The notes: generated from the sequence alone by a model not told the origin. Counted from the stretch's first letter, positions 1 through 11,841 are shown. The stretch is DNA of 64,000 bases from Anaeramoeba flamelloides (GCA_027625915.1 JANTQA010000063.1:7149501-7213500); one strand, 5' to 3'. Numbers and translations: made by a program.

Positions 1-158
1 TGAGACATTTAGAAAAAAAAAATTTAAAAAATCTAATGAATGAAGTACTTTAAATAATAAAAATCAATGAGTTACAACCAGAGCAAAAAATGTTTTTTTC
101 TGATCCTCTTCAGAATTGCAAAAAAGTGAAAATTTTTTCTTTACCGTGGCTATCCCCC
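1..158. repeat. Right end of a TTAA-flanked element (family L), cut by the window edge
   Basis: The segment ends in a terminal repeat (about 139-158, reading GGGGGATAGCCACGGTAAAG on the minus strand) directly followed by TTAA at 159-162. It aligns with the right arm of the element at 42188-44961. Positions 1-53 match 43873-43922 and 54-158 match 44858-44961, so this copy lacks the 931-bp insertion that the other copy carries at the TTAA corresponding to 50-53. No coding potential is seen. Confidence 0.75.
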
Positions 159-1303
159 TTAAGGGAAGAATAGTTGAAGGGCTTTGAATTTTTTTTAGAG
201 ACTGCTAATTGTAAAAGAAAAAGATCAAAATTTCTACTTAACTTTCCAAAATAATCAGAACACTAAAGAATAAATAATCTTCAAAATTCTCAATTCCAAA
301 AAGGGAAAAGAATAATTTAATTTTGTCTATAAGGATTTAAAATTTTTAAATTTCACAGGATATATAAAAGATCATTTCGGAAAACACAATGAAAATTTTT
401 TTGCATTTATTTTGAAACAAATAGTAATCATGTTTAATTTAGTTGACTATTAAAGTGAAAAAACTTTTTTAATTATTATCTTTTTTAATAGAAATTATGT
501 TAATGATTATAAAATCATAAAACTTTGAATTTTTTTCTTATTTTTGGCTAAAAATATTAATCAATTAAGATTTAATTTTTGGCAATATGAGTTGATTGTT
601 TATTTGCAATTAGGATAAATCAATTTCTAATATATATAAATATTTTAAACACTATCTTTAGTTCAAAAATCATATTAGGTAATCCTGGAACTTATATGTT
701 AATTGAGACTTTTTTTTTTTCTCTTATTTTTTTGTGATAAATTGAGGATTTAACAATATTTTTGTTGAAAGTCACGAAGAGGTATCAAAAATCATTATAT
801 CTGTATCCAAAATTGATTATTTCCTAAAAGTTAAGGTTAATTTTCAAAAAAAAAGTATTAATAAACCATTTTCCGTTCAAAATGGACCAGTTTTTATGTA
901 GTGGTATACATCTATTTAAAGGATTTGTATGAATATGAGAAGAAATATATATATATATATATATTGGAAATTTCAAAATTGAAATCATTTTTTCAGACCT
1001 TTTTCATCATTTTGCTTTTTTTGATAACTAATTCATTTTCAAAATTTTTTTTATTAAAATATTTATAGTCACTTGCTAAAAACCTGTTATTCTTATGTTA
1101 ATGAAAAAGTGAAAAATATTGTACAGAAATATTATTTTTTTCTAAGGGGATTTTATTTGATATTCAGTAGAAGATCAAAATGAAAATTCTTGTTTTTCTC
1201 AATATATCTCAGAAAAATTTGAGTTTTTCAATAACTTAAGAAGAATCCTATTGATTTTTATTGGAATTGTATTTAAACTTTAATTGAAGACCATAATGAA
1301 CTA
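159..1303. other. AT-rich intergenic DNA
   Basis: No open frame or splice-flanked segment stands out. Positions 220-440 resemble 40590-40800 (both hold GAAACAAATAGTAA), so part of it is dispersed repeat. A short (TA)n run lies at about 945-964. Confidence 0.5.
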
Positions 1304-1499
1304 CAGTCAGTTCCACTCTTAAGACACAAACTTCCAACGAAATTTAAGGCACAATAAAAATCTCAAATTAAGGCACAAAATTTGAAATTTTTTTTTTACA
1401 ATTTATTTTAGTAGAATCTGAATTTTGTGCCTTAATTTGAGATTTTTATTGTGCCTTAAATTTCGTTGCAAGTTTGTGCCTTAAAAGTGGAACTGACTG
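1304..1499. mobile_element. MITE family A, copy 1 (TA target, CAGTCAG ends)
   Basis: About 196 bp that fold on themselves almost completely. The ends are CAGTCAGTTCCAC and its complement, and the subterminal motif AAGGCACAAA recurs in both arms. TA precedes the left end. Three further copies lie at 22989, 39523 and about 56126. It is non-coding, so any transposase would act from elsewhere. The CAG start and TA target fit the pogo/Tc1-mariner superfamily, which is an inference from ends only. Confidence 0.85.
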
Positions 1500-3634
1500 T
1501 TTTATTTTTTCTCAATTTGTCCCTTTGAAATTTAGATTCTTCAATTTTTTTAAAACCAATTGGTTTATATATATTATTTCATGTGTATATCAATGATTCT
1601 CCGATGTGAATTACCTTAATCATTTTTTATTTGTTCTTCAAAAGTTCAATTATATTAAATAATGACTTTTTGAAAAAAAATGTTGGGCAAATTTGACTGA
1701 AAAAAGTTTATAACATATTGTGATATTCTATATAATCTCTGTAATAGTCTAAAAATCATGATACATTTCTAAAATATTGTTATAAAAATCCAATTAAGAT
1801 ATTACCGTTGATTACTTTTCGGGTTAATTTACCAATATTTTTCAAAAGAATAATTTTGCTGGACAAGAAAAAATTCATTGCAAAAAAACTTCTCTTTATT
1901 AAAAATATAAAGTCAGAAAAATATAGGCTACTTTCGTTAGGTTTTCAGAATTTAATAATAATGGAGTAAAATCTATTGATTTTACTCAATTCCTTTGTTA
2001 TAAGGAAAACTGATGACACTTTCAAATAATTATCATAAGTAATTTTTTTTTTCTTTATTTTACTTTTATTAGATGAGTCCATTATTCAAAACTATTAGTT
2101 ATTATCAATCAAAGTAAATATCTCCAAATTAAATTAAACAAAAAATCAGTCCCTCTTTTTATTTTTATTTATTTTACGAAAAAAATACCTTTTTTTCTTA
2201 ACTAGATACTTTTAAAATATTTGGTACTATTAAAAACAATAAATACACTCCTTCATGTTTTTTAAGCTCTGGAATTTTGGTTATGTTTTGAATAAACTTT
2301 ATTAATAATGAGGAAAGGTCAATGCTATGGCTGTTTATCTAACTTATTTTTATTTTATTTTATTTTTTCATCATAGTGTATTTTTTTGAATTTTTGTTTA
2401 AAAAAGTTGCTTTCTTTGTATAATATACTTATAATTTAGTTTTTTAGAATATTTTTGGTATAAATTTGTTCCGAAGTTTGTTAATTAAATAAGTTACAGG
2501 TTGTTCAAAAGACAGTATTTTAAAAAAGTGGGTATTTTTTAAAAAAACTATTAATAAAATTTTTGATTTTAAAAAAGCAGAAACTTTTTCGAAATAAAAC
2601 TTTTTGAAAGTTTTATATTTTAAATAAGATTTTTTATAACCTTTAAATGCCATTTAGAAGTTTTGATTAAAATAAATGAATTTATAAAAAAAATTATTGC
2701 TTAAAAAATATTTCATTCTGATAATCTAAAAAAAAAAAAAAAAAAGTCATGTTTTTTTATAATAGCTACATATTATCAATCATTTTTTTTTTTTTTGTTA
2801 ATTTTTTTTTTTTTGTATAAATTACACTTTAAACGTACTTAAAAATAAACCCGATATTGAACTTGAAACATTTTTTGTCAATTTTTTTTTGCTTTGGGTT
2901 ATAAAAAAATGAAAATTTTTTCGTACCAAGTTGAAAACCAAAAAAACTTATAAACATCTTGAAATTCCATTTCTATAAATCAATATATAAGATATGTATA
3001 ATTTTTTATAATATTTTCTCTATTCTCTTTTTAAAAAACAATTTATATATTCCCCAATAATAATTAATTATTATAATTGGGGTATAATTACCTTATTATA
3101 ATCAAAAGATTTGAAATATTTCTAAATACAGAAATTAAATGAATACAAAATTGGTAAAATTCTTAAAGAAAAAACTGAAAATATTATATTAATTTATTAT
3201 CATTATTCCTTTACATTTTTTTTTAATATTTTTTTTATAGCAAAAACTTCTTTTACATGATATTTTTTCTTTAATTTAAATTTATTTTTTTCTTGGAAAG
3301 AAATTAACCTTCTGCATTAATAAATTTATTTGTTGAACAATAATATAAACAGTTCGATTATATGTTGGTATTGGTAACCATAGAAAAATAACAAGTAATT
3401 TTTATATCCTCTTCAACACAGAAAGAAAAGAAAATAACTTTTGAAAACAATTTACCAAAAATCTTGTAATAGTTATTTGAAAAATATTGAACTCTTTTTT
3501 TCTTTAATTTTTTATTTTTTCCAAAAAAAAAATGAAATTACTCTGATATTTATGTGAAGAGACAAGTTAACTAAATGTAAATGTTTTTTTTTTCTAAAAA
3601 AATGATAAAAAACTATATTTATATAGCTTATTAA
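1500..3634. other. AT-rich intergenic DNA with one palindromic module
   Basis: A single family F hairpin lies at about 1936-2012: it begins CGTTAGG, runs into TTTTCAGAATTT, and holds the stem GAGTAAAATC/GATTTTACTC. The rest is A/T tracts with no convincing gene. Confidence 0.5.
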
Positions 3635-5613
3635 GGGTGTAAATACACCATAATAACCACACGAATTGAAATCTCTGATAGTTTACATAAAATTATATTT
3701 CTGCTCTTAAGTTCTAAAATCCTAAAAAAAATTGAAAAAAAAACAAAATATAAAACTTTAATTTTGTCAACCTCAACCATTAAAATTTCTGAAAGAAAAT
3801 ATTATTAACAAAAAAAAATTAATTTGGAGTAATTTATTTTATTTTTTTAGGAGATTATTTTTTCAGATATAAGACTAAATGTTCCACTTTATATTTTAAG
3901 ATTATATTCATATAATACTTAATAATTATTTAATTATAACCAGATCTGTAGATATTCCCAAAATCTCAATAATCTAGAGATCTCAAAAAATAATTATAAT
4001 TAATTATTTTTTTTCAAAATTCTATTTCATAAAAGTTAATTACCAGTTTTATTATTATTCCTTATATATTTTTTGATTAAATAATTTAATATAATTTTAA
4101 AAAGGGCTTCATTTTAAGTGGAAATATTCTTTTTATATTGTTAAACAATTTTGGGCTAAATAATTAAATTCTTCTTTTTTTTAGCTTACTTGAAATTTTT
4201 ACTAACTTATTTATTATTAATAAAATAATACAACTTTTTGTTTTTATCTTATAAAAACATCTTACATATTTTCTTGATGGTTATTTTGAATTCTAATAAA
4301 AACCAATAAATCCTTATATTATAAATATTAAACTAATATTAGATTTATTTAACACTTTTTTTGTTTATATTTACCCGACTTCAACTCACCAATTTAAAAA
4401 AATATTTCATCATAACAAAAAAAAAATAAAAAATGTTTGTGTATATTACCTTTCCGATCTTGTGAATAGGTTATTATATGAATTCTAAAAAAACCTTGAT
4501 TTCATTGTAATTATTCTTTTTGATATAAAAGATTAATATAGCATTTTTATTTCAATTCTTAATCAATTTTTAGTAAAATTTGTAATTACTATGGAATTAT
4601 GAAATTCTATTTTATAAGAATAAATTGCAAATCATGGTATTGGTCTTCATAATAGTGCAAAAAATTAATTCGAATTTCTTACTTAAGACCTTTTCAAGTA
4701 ATTTTAACATATTTTAGAATTAGAAAAATAATGATCATAGAAAGATCTTCAAAAAAACAATCAATTTTAAAAAAATTAAACTATGAGAAACAAATTAAAC
4801 CAGTGGTCCGATCAAAAATTATTTTTCTTTTGGATTTATACCTAATTGATTGATTGGTTGGTTCAACATTTAAATCCGGTCAATACTTTATAATTCCTGA
4901 ATAAACCTTGGCTCTCAACTTATTATTATATTTGATTTACTTACAATACAAATATCCAGGATAATAGACACCATTAAGTTTATTATATATTTTTAATTTC
5001 CTTTAGTTAAAACAACCATTTGACAGAATCATTTTTTAAAGACAGCAGTTTTAAATTTAAAAATATTACACAAATAAACGTTTATTAATAAAATGAAAGA
5101 TCTAAGTATTACTTACAATTTCGTGTTTTTTATATTGATCAAGTATATATTGTTCCTTTTTAATTGTAGAGTAAATTCAATTTGAAATAACAATCTTATA
5201 CCAGAAGTCAACACTTTCACTTTTTTTTTAATTGAAAATTGGATCTGAAAACTCAATTGTTGATTTAGGTGTGGTTTTGATTGGAATTGAGTATTTAAAG
5301 TGTTTGATTTGATGATAAACAATTTATTACATTTTTTCCAACTTAAAACAAAATATCAAAATAGAATGTTGAGATAAAAATAAAAGTGAAATCATTTAAC
5401 ATTCCCCAAAATTAGATGAACCAAATCAGATTAACATTCTATTGTTGCATTTAATTTTATTTTTATTTTTGATATTAATAATTAATAAATTGTTTTTCAA
5501 CAAGTACTCTGAATCCTAAAAAGCCTCAAGGTATTGCGAAGTCATAAAGGTTGCTTTTTAATCTTCTTGGAAAAAGGAGAAAAGTGAAATATAATGTTTA
5601 TGGTGGCTACCCC
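3635..5613. mobile_element. TTAA-flanked element family L, full-length copy (~2 kb)
   Basis: TTAA lies on both sides (3631-3634 and 5614-5617). The ends form an imperfect inverted repeat: GGGTGTAAATACACCATAA on the left and GGGGTAGCCACCATAAA read inward from the right. The whole length aligns in reverse with 45380 to about 48003; shared landmarks are CTAGAGATCTCAAAAAA, TTAAGTTCTA and GTTTTCAGATCCAATTTT. A roughly 95-bp hairpin (family K) sits near 5356-5449, some 160 bp from the right end. No long reading frame survives, so it is a non-autonomous or dead element. TTAA targeting fits piggyBac-like transposons. Confidence 0.75.
5356..5449. repeat. Hairpin K inside element L
   Basis: Inverted repeat with arms ATAGAATGTTGAG and TAACATTCTAT. 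Copies occupy the equivalent place in the other L copies, at 43771-43864 and about 45546-45640. It is therefore a subterminal part of L and not a separate insertion. Confidence 0.6.
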
Positions 5614-6512
5614 TTAATTAGGTTTTAATGATTAAAGAAAACATCACTGATCTCATTTACATCAAATATTCATTGACTTATCTAGTAATTGGTTAATTAA
5701 CAAAAAATTTTGATTTTTTATTGATATTTCTTAATAAAAATGCCTCAGTGGAAACACTTTCAGTTTACGTTGTGTATAGCGAAGTTCCTAGGTTTGTTTT
5801 GTATTTCCAAAATTAAAAAAAAAAAAAATGAAGGATCTTTTCCAGAATTCAACAGAATTGAATAAAATCAAAGCTTTTACTCTATTTTTTGAAATTAGAA
5901 AATACCCTAATGGCTATAAGAGTAAATTAATTACCTTTTGAAGAAAATAAATAAAAAGAAATTTTCAACATAGCCAATTCCCTTCAAAATTCTTTTCCTC
6001 CCAAAACGATCGCGGATTTCGAAAAAAAAAATTTATAAATTCAGAATCTCACTTGTGAACAAAAGAGTTCATATGTAATTAAGGGTAAAATTAATTCAAT
6101 TTAATAAAAAACTGATCTTGAAATATTCTCTAGAATTTGTAAAAATTATTCATTTTTTATAACTTGAATTTTAAAAAAAATCCTAATGTTGATCTTACAC
6201 CCAACAATTTTCTACAAATTTGGATTTAATTTTGATAAATATTATTCGACAAATTCTTTAAAACTTTAAACTTGAACATACTTTGAAAAAAGGTACACAC
6301 CAGAGTTGTCAACTAATTTGAGTGCTTTTAAAAATTCAAACTTCTTCAACAAAAATCATGTATTATCTTCAAATTAATCTTTGCAAGATAAATTTCCATC
6401 ACCTACAAATAAAATCAGTTGACTTTTGAGATATTTTCTCTTTCGAATATGGTGTTAAATAATCAATTATATTTTATTTTTTGTTATTTTATCTTTTAGG
6501 TAATTACTTGCA
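5614..6512. other. Upstream region of the 6513 gene
   Basis: Holds a family F-like hairpin at about 5845-5905 (arms around CCAGAATTC and a central AATCAAAGCTTTTACT) and a short GC-richer patch near 6005-6020. A pyrimidine-rich stretch ending TTTTAG precedes the start codon by about 14 nt, so an upstream non-coding exon is possible. Confidence 0.4.
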
Positions 6513-7414
6513 ATGGAAAAAACGAAATTTACAAAAAAAGAAATGAAATTTCGAATGAAAGAACTTGATTTTACAACCACACCCAGTTGTTTTATAAATT
6601 CTTCATATAAATTTCTTTCCTACAACAAACAATTTCTTGACTTTTTTGAAGCTAATAAAAAGTGGATGAAAAAACAATCCCTAATATCGCTTTCACCAAG
6701 TAAATTATTCGCTACTTTTTTTTGATTTATTTTTTAAAAACAGTCTTTTCTTATTGCCACCATCCCAAACAATAATCCGCTTTATTTTTTCTTTATTTTT
6801 TCTTTATTTTTTTTACCTTTTTTTCCTTTCCGTAAACCCGAATAGTCTACCAAAGCATCCACAAAACTTCTTCAACAAATTTTTTGAAAAGTACATTTGA
6901 TCAATTTCGAAAGTAAAACCTTTCATTTTTACCTCTTGTTTTTTCACTTTATTTTTGCAAAAACTCATTTTGGAAAATGAAATTACAGTTTGGGTGTGAA
7001 AAACAAAATTACACACTACTAACCCAACCATTTCTCTTTGCTTTCAAACAAAATAATTTTATATTATATTAAATAATCGTTTTTATAGCTTTTCCCAATT
7101 AGACAAAATTACTTACAATTGCGAATTCTTAAGTCAAAAAAATCAAGAGTTAATAAGTAAAGTGTTTGTTACCAAATTTCAAGTTGGAGAAAATTACAAT
7201 TACCAATTAAATATTGTCAAAACAAAATTTTCAAATTTGCAAAATGTACCAAAAAAAAATTCAAACATGAATAAAGATTCCTCAGAAACTTCAACATCTT
7301 CTTCCTCATCCTTTGAACTTTCTTTTGATTCCATAATCTCAGGAACAACTTCAAAGGTTGAAAAATCTCAAATTGCAAAGCCAAAGAAATTACTGAGACT
7401 TTTATCAATTGAAG
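6513..7414 (+). CDS. Spliced protein with a PAS-like N-terminal region; 3' end uncertain
   Basis: Two exons are supported: 6513-6699 and 7103-7414, joined by a GT-AG intron with matching phase 1 (SLSP-N-KITYN across the join). The product runs about 167 aa to this point. Residues ~20-110 look like a PAS sensory fold: PSCFINSSYKFLSYNKQFLD resembles the strand/helix around the PAS ligand pocket, followed by an SP motif and a later strand, KVFVTKFQVG. Then comes a serine-rich linker (SSETSTSSSSS) and a basic stretch (KPKK). PAS domains bind small ligands or partners in signalling; the ligand here is unknown. A donor at 7415 (GTTTGT) or 7419 (GTATTT) leads either to a short exon with an early stop at about 7635-7665 or to the CxxC exon at 7646. 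Similarity is by eye, so the family call is tentative. Confidence 0.5.
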
Positions 7415-7645
7415 GTTTGTATTTTATTTTTTTTTATTTTTTGATCTATTCAAGAGACTTCATTTTCAAATAAATTAACAATTTTTTATAATTTGGATAT
7501 GTCGTCCACATGAGTAATCGTGAAATTTATGATTTTGGGTTTAAATTCCTGAAAGGGAATTGAAAGAAAAACATAACCTAGAGGGTAATTATTACTTGTT
7601 CAAAAATAAATATAAATTAACATTTTCTTTCAAGTTATATTTGAG

Positions 7646-7704
7646 CTGCCCCTTCTGCCTCGTTAGAAAGCAATTTGCACGAAATCTTCATATTTTAAGA
7701 ACAG
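7646..7704 (+). CDS. Candidate exon with a CPFC zinc-finger-like motif
   Basis: Open segment ending at a good donor (ACAG|GTAAAC, GT at 7705). It reads CPFCLVRKQFARNLHILRT, resembling the first half of a C2H2 finger (CxxC, F, L, H), with the last ligand expected in a following exon. It joins exon 7103-7418 in phase 2 if the weaker donor at 7419 is used. Its phase-1 end also fits the acceptor of the exon at 11405. The alternative acceptor at 7635 with donor 7415 would instead end the gene at 7665, so the call is weak. Confidence 0.3.
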
Positions 7705-8739
7705 GTAAACCCTTCTAATTCAGACTCTAAAACGCAAATGCCAATTATTTTTGTTGGTTTGAGTGATTATGATCTAGTATTGAAGAATTCAAATCAACTT
7801 GTTTATGAAAATAGAAAATCCAAGTTTTTTTTTGATTTTTAATTATTCTCATGCTTAAAGTTCTAGGTCTATCAGTAATTTTATGGCCAATGGTTTTACT
7901 AACTGGGTTAATAACGTATTTACCAACACTAAGGAATGTTGAGTCAAGAGATCTGGTTCAAATTTAAAATTTAGGGTTTTTTTTGAGAAAATTCTTCGTT
8001 TGAGTAAATCCATTTTCTGAATCAATACCCAAATTCTAAATTTAACTTGAGAAGGATTTAAAATCAAAACCCTCTTATCTCCTACTTTCCACTTCATTTT
8101 GAAATATAATAGAGTTGAGTGAAATCGTAAAAATATATTTTCGGGAAAAGATGGGAAAATAAGTGAGCCAAGAGGTATTAAACAAAGTTGATTTTAATTT
8201 TCCTTGTTTTATTCAAAAATTTCGATAAGTTTTTGTTTCATCAAATTTTTAAAGAATTTTCAAATAAATCAAAAATAAAGTAAAAAAATTTACGATATAT
8301 TAGTTTTTCTTTAATTTGATGACTTTGAGATTTTTTTTTTTGTTATCAACATTGGATTTCAGTTCTCACAAAACCTAAAATTCGTATAATTCGTAAACCC
8401 ACAAACTTTTAAGTCATTTTTAATAAACTACTGGAATTTTCATAATAAATGGGAAAAAATTTAACTTCATTTTCCTTATCCTTTTTATAGAAATAGAGTC
8501 TTTCAAAGAAGAAAGTTGTAATTTGTGGCTTTGTTTGAAAAAGTAAAAAATTGAAAATGGGGTACAAATTTTTCACATTTAAAATACAAATACCAGTATT
8601 TTACTTTCGTGGTAAAATTTATATAGAAAGGAATTTGATTAAAATATTTCATATTTTTTTCGAATTTTTATCAGATTTTGTTGTTTTTGATCAGAAAAAT
8701 ATTATGAAAAATATTTCTCTATTTTTCGAGATAAATTTT
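7705..8739. other. Probable intron or intergenic DNA
   Basis: If the exons at 7646 and 11405 belong together, this is the start of a 3.7-kb intron. It holds a minus-strand open frame of 80 codons (8097-7855) with no recognisable domain and no support from splicing or family, and a 65-codon plus-strand frame that begins without ATG. Confidence 0.35.
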
Positions 8740-8945
8740 CTAATTTGATCCTTCATTTTCAGAATTTTATTATTTAATAATAGAACTTTAAGAAACTAAT
8801 ACCATATTTACTTCGGGTTTATTGTTGGGTTATTTGATTATTTAATGTCTAGGTCTTCAATAAAAAAGAAAGAGACACACATTTAATTTCGAAACACGGA
8901 TTAATCTTTTATACACAGATTATTTTGTCAACAGTATTCTAATAT
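8740..8945. repeat. Dispersed repeat G, short module (copy 1)
   Basis: Shares the ordered motifs TTTGATCCTTCATTTTCAGA, ACTTTAAGAAAC, GGTTTATTGTTG, GGTCTTC and a downstream GAAACA...GATTAA with 15550-15730, 28510-28700 and 49690-49860. Because this module also occurs beside longer G copies, it may be a terminal repeat left alone. The class is unresolved and the copy is decayed. Confidence 0.6.
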
Positions 8946-9539
8946 CTATTATTATTATTATTATTCTTTTGCCCATTTTAAAACAAAAACCAAATCTAAC
9001 AATTGGGTTGATTATTGGAATTAAAATAGAATCCAAAACATCAAATTGAAACTAAAATTTAAACTTATCCCATTTTCCAAATTTGACTTTTGATTTCAAA
9101 CCTTGGGAAAAGTGATTTTTTTCAATCTTTTATTGCTATGATTTTTCCCTATTCATGTGAAATCGGATTTTAATTTTTAACAATAGCTACTAATATGTTT
9201 GAGTAATTTCAATTAAGATATATTTATTGATCAGAGAAAAAGAAGTAAAAAAAAAAAATAATTGAAAAATTTTCCTATTTACTACCATTTTAAAATTAAA
9301 ATCAATTTTACAATATTTTTTTTTCAGAAAAAAAATTTTTTTCTGACATGTTTATTACCTTTTTAGCAGCTGAACGGTGAACTATTTTGGGATTTTGGAA
9401 TAAAAATTTATATTTAATTTTTTTTTTTTTTTTTTTCTGATTTTGTAAAAGCCAGATAACTATGAAATTTCCATTAAGACTATTATTTATCTTTGTAATA
9501 AATATTTAATTTCATTGAAAATTTAGTAAATATTTGCCA

Positions 9540-9890
9540 ATTACTCTGTTAAATGAAAAATTACTAACACTTTCCAATTATTAAAAAAAAAAAAAAAAAA
9601 AAAAAACTTTAATTTCAACACAAAAAAAATATTTGAATTCTCCCTGAATAAAAAAAGTTTTTTATAAAAGTTATAAACGTGTTGCAAAGGTGTTATAAAC
9701 GTTTAAAATGTTACAAAATTTTATAATAAAAACTTTTATAACATAAATGTTTGCTATAAAATGTGTTATAATATTTTTAACTTGTTAGAAACCTGTCAAA
9801 AGAATATTTTTTTTCAATAATATTGGAAAAATCATCATATAAAACCATATTTTGTTATAAAACTGTTATATTGATGTTTAAAAACAATTT
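9540..9890. repeat. Tract of repeated TTATAA(A)CG/TGTTATAA motifs
   Basis: A poly-A run (about 9583-9606) is followed by at least seven spaced copies of GTTATAA, TTATAAACGT or CTATAAAATG between about 9660 and 9870. No coding potential. It may be a decayed tandem array or a foldback remnant. Confidence 0.4.
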
Positions 9891-10139
9891 TTTTTTTTTT
9901 TTTAGTATGGTCCTATATTAAATGTACATCACATACATATACCAAATAAAAAATCGAAACAATATTATTTTTTGTTCAACTTTTATTTTAATATTAAGAA
10001 ATTATACAAGTTATTTAAATCTATACTCTAATTTTATGAAGGAAAATAAATCAAAATTATTTACAATTGTGTAAAGATAAATAAAATAATTTAGATATCA
10101 CTGAATATTTGAATCATTTTCCATAAATTCGTGTCGTCA

Positions 10140-10575
10140 AGTACCGTCACGTGCCTAGGCTTTCTTGAGGTTTTCTGTTTTATCTGTGAAGTGTTCTAGG
10201 CTTTCTTGAGGTTTTCTATTTTATTTGTGAAGTGTTCTAGGTTTTTTTTTACTTTTTGAAATAAACAAAAAATTTTAATAAATTTTCGGTTTATTTCAAA
10301 AAGTAAAAAAAAAACCTAACGAAAATCTATCAATTTTCAAAATAAATAGAAAACCCCAAAAAACCTAACGAAAATCTATCGATTTTACAAATAAACAGAA
10401 AACTCAAGAAAAGCTAACGGGTTTTTTTTTAATTTATGAAATAAAAATAAATTTTCAAAATTTTTCTTTCTATTTCTCAAATTAAAAAAAAGCTAACGGT
10501 GGTTTACCAGAATTTAAAAGAATGCGGTAAAATCAAAGATTTTACGCAATTCCTTTGAATCCTGGAAAACCTAAC
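10140..10575. repeat. Cluster of palindromic modules E/F joined by CTAACG
   Basis: Several modules lie head to tail. One is a long hairpin (about 10237-10312) whose arms read TACTTTTTGAAATAAAC and GTTTATTTCAAAAAGTA. Half-modules contain GAAAATCTATCGATTTT. At 10508-10565 sits a hairpin CCAGAATTTAAAAG...CTTTGAATCCTGG. Each junction carries CTAACG (near 10315, 10358, 10413, 10492 and 10567) or its complement. Similar clusters are at 21775, 30575 and 53590. Non-coding. Confidence 0.75.
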
Positions 10576-11404
10576 GACTTTTCAAACTATGAAAATAATC
10601 TTAAAATCTGGATTTCTGAATTAAAAATTTAATAATCTTTTTATCATTATGATTATTCACTGTAACTAATAAATATGTTGAATCTTGTTTATAAAAGATA
10701 TGTTAATATTTTTTTCAATAAAAACATAAAGAAAAGTTTAGGAGTTTTGGAAACCCTAAGAGCTAATAAGAAGAATTACCTCCACCCCCACAAACATATA
10801 TAAAATAAATATGAAATAATATTTTTATTTAAATTCAAAATTAATGTATTAACCTGAAAACAATATTTAAATGGATTTAAATTCCAGAATTCCTAATAAT
10901 ATAAAATAATCAAAAAGTTGAGTATTCTTTTTTTTTTATAATTTTGATGAAATATCTTGTTTTGTCATGTACTCTCTTCTTCATTTTAGATTTTATTTCT
11001 ACCACTTATTTCTCTCACACAAAATATAAAAGAATCACTCCATACTATTTTTTTTAAAAATAAATGGATCAAAATTTTCATTCAGCTTTCCAAAAAAGGT
11101 GGTTTTTAAATCGTCTAAAATTTCAAATTTAGAATTCTTAAAACCAGCTTAAATTATTAATTTACCTTCGAGAATTGGGGACTTTGATGATTTATTTTAA
11201 TTGATGATATGTGATTTTTTATGGAAATGAGAATGAAAATTTTGATCTTTTTATTTTTTAATTAACAATATGTAAAAAATTTCGTTTTTTTCAAAATAAA
11301 AAGTAAAAAATTTTTCAAAACTAAAAAAAATAATAATTTTTATTATTAAAATCTAAACTTACAAACAAAATTAAAAAAAAAAAAAAAAAAAAACAATTTT
11401 ATAG
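10576..11404. other. AT-rich DNA before the 11405 exon
   Basis: Ends in a poly-A tract and an acceptor-like TTTTATAG (AG at 11403-11404). No exon was recognised between 10576 and 11404. Confidence 0.4.
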
Positions 11405-11841
11405 ATAATGAGTATGAAGATAGATTTCTAAATGAATGCTCTTTGATGAAAACATTAATATTAAATTTGAATGATAATAACATCACAAAAAAATCAATAT
11501 CAATTATCAATAATTTAGAAAATATCTTGGAATCATATATTCAAAAATCAAATGAAAAAGCTACTATTCGCCTTCAAGTTATAAAAGCTGAAAGGGTATT
11601 GGAAAGGGAGAAATATTCTGAATTGGAAAAAAAATTAAAACGGCGTTTATTGTCAATTGAGGAAGAGAAAAAAAGATTAACTAATTTAGAATCAGAAAAT
11701 AAGCTATTGCAATTAAAATTTAAACAAGTAAAACCATTATTGAAACAGTTTAATGTGGTACCAAATAATATTACAAAAATTTTGAATTGTACATCAGAAT
11801 CACAAGTTCGAAAAACACTAAAACAAGATAATTTCAAATAG
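11405..11841 (+). CDS. 3'-terminal exon encoding a coiled coil
   Basis: The open frame runs from an acceptor (TTTTATAG|AT) in phase 1 to TAA at 11839-11841, 145 codons plus the stop. An internal ATG lies at 11446, but the frame stays open and coding-like upstream of it, so this is better read as a terminal exon than as a separate gene. The middle (about residues 60-115 of the exon) is a strong coiled coil: EREKYSELEKKLKRR and SIEEEKKRLTNLESENKLL show heptad leucines with K/E salt bridges. The C-terminus ends KQDNFK. The family was not recognised. By phase it could follow the exon ending at 7704, making one gene with a 3.7-kb intron; that link is inference. Confidence 0.55.

Noticed and set aside
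3057-3085. Short AT palindrome around CCCCAATAATAATTAATTATTA
   Set aside because: Length is within what a very AT-rich sequence gives by chance, and no other copy was found.
7855-8097. 80-codon minus-strand ATG frame (MKWKVGDKRV...)
   Set aside because: No domain, no splice-site context, and all frames here are rather open; possible but not supported enough to call a gene.
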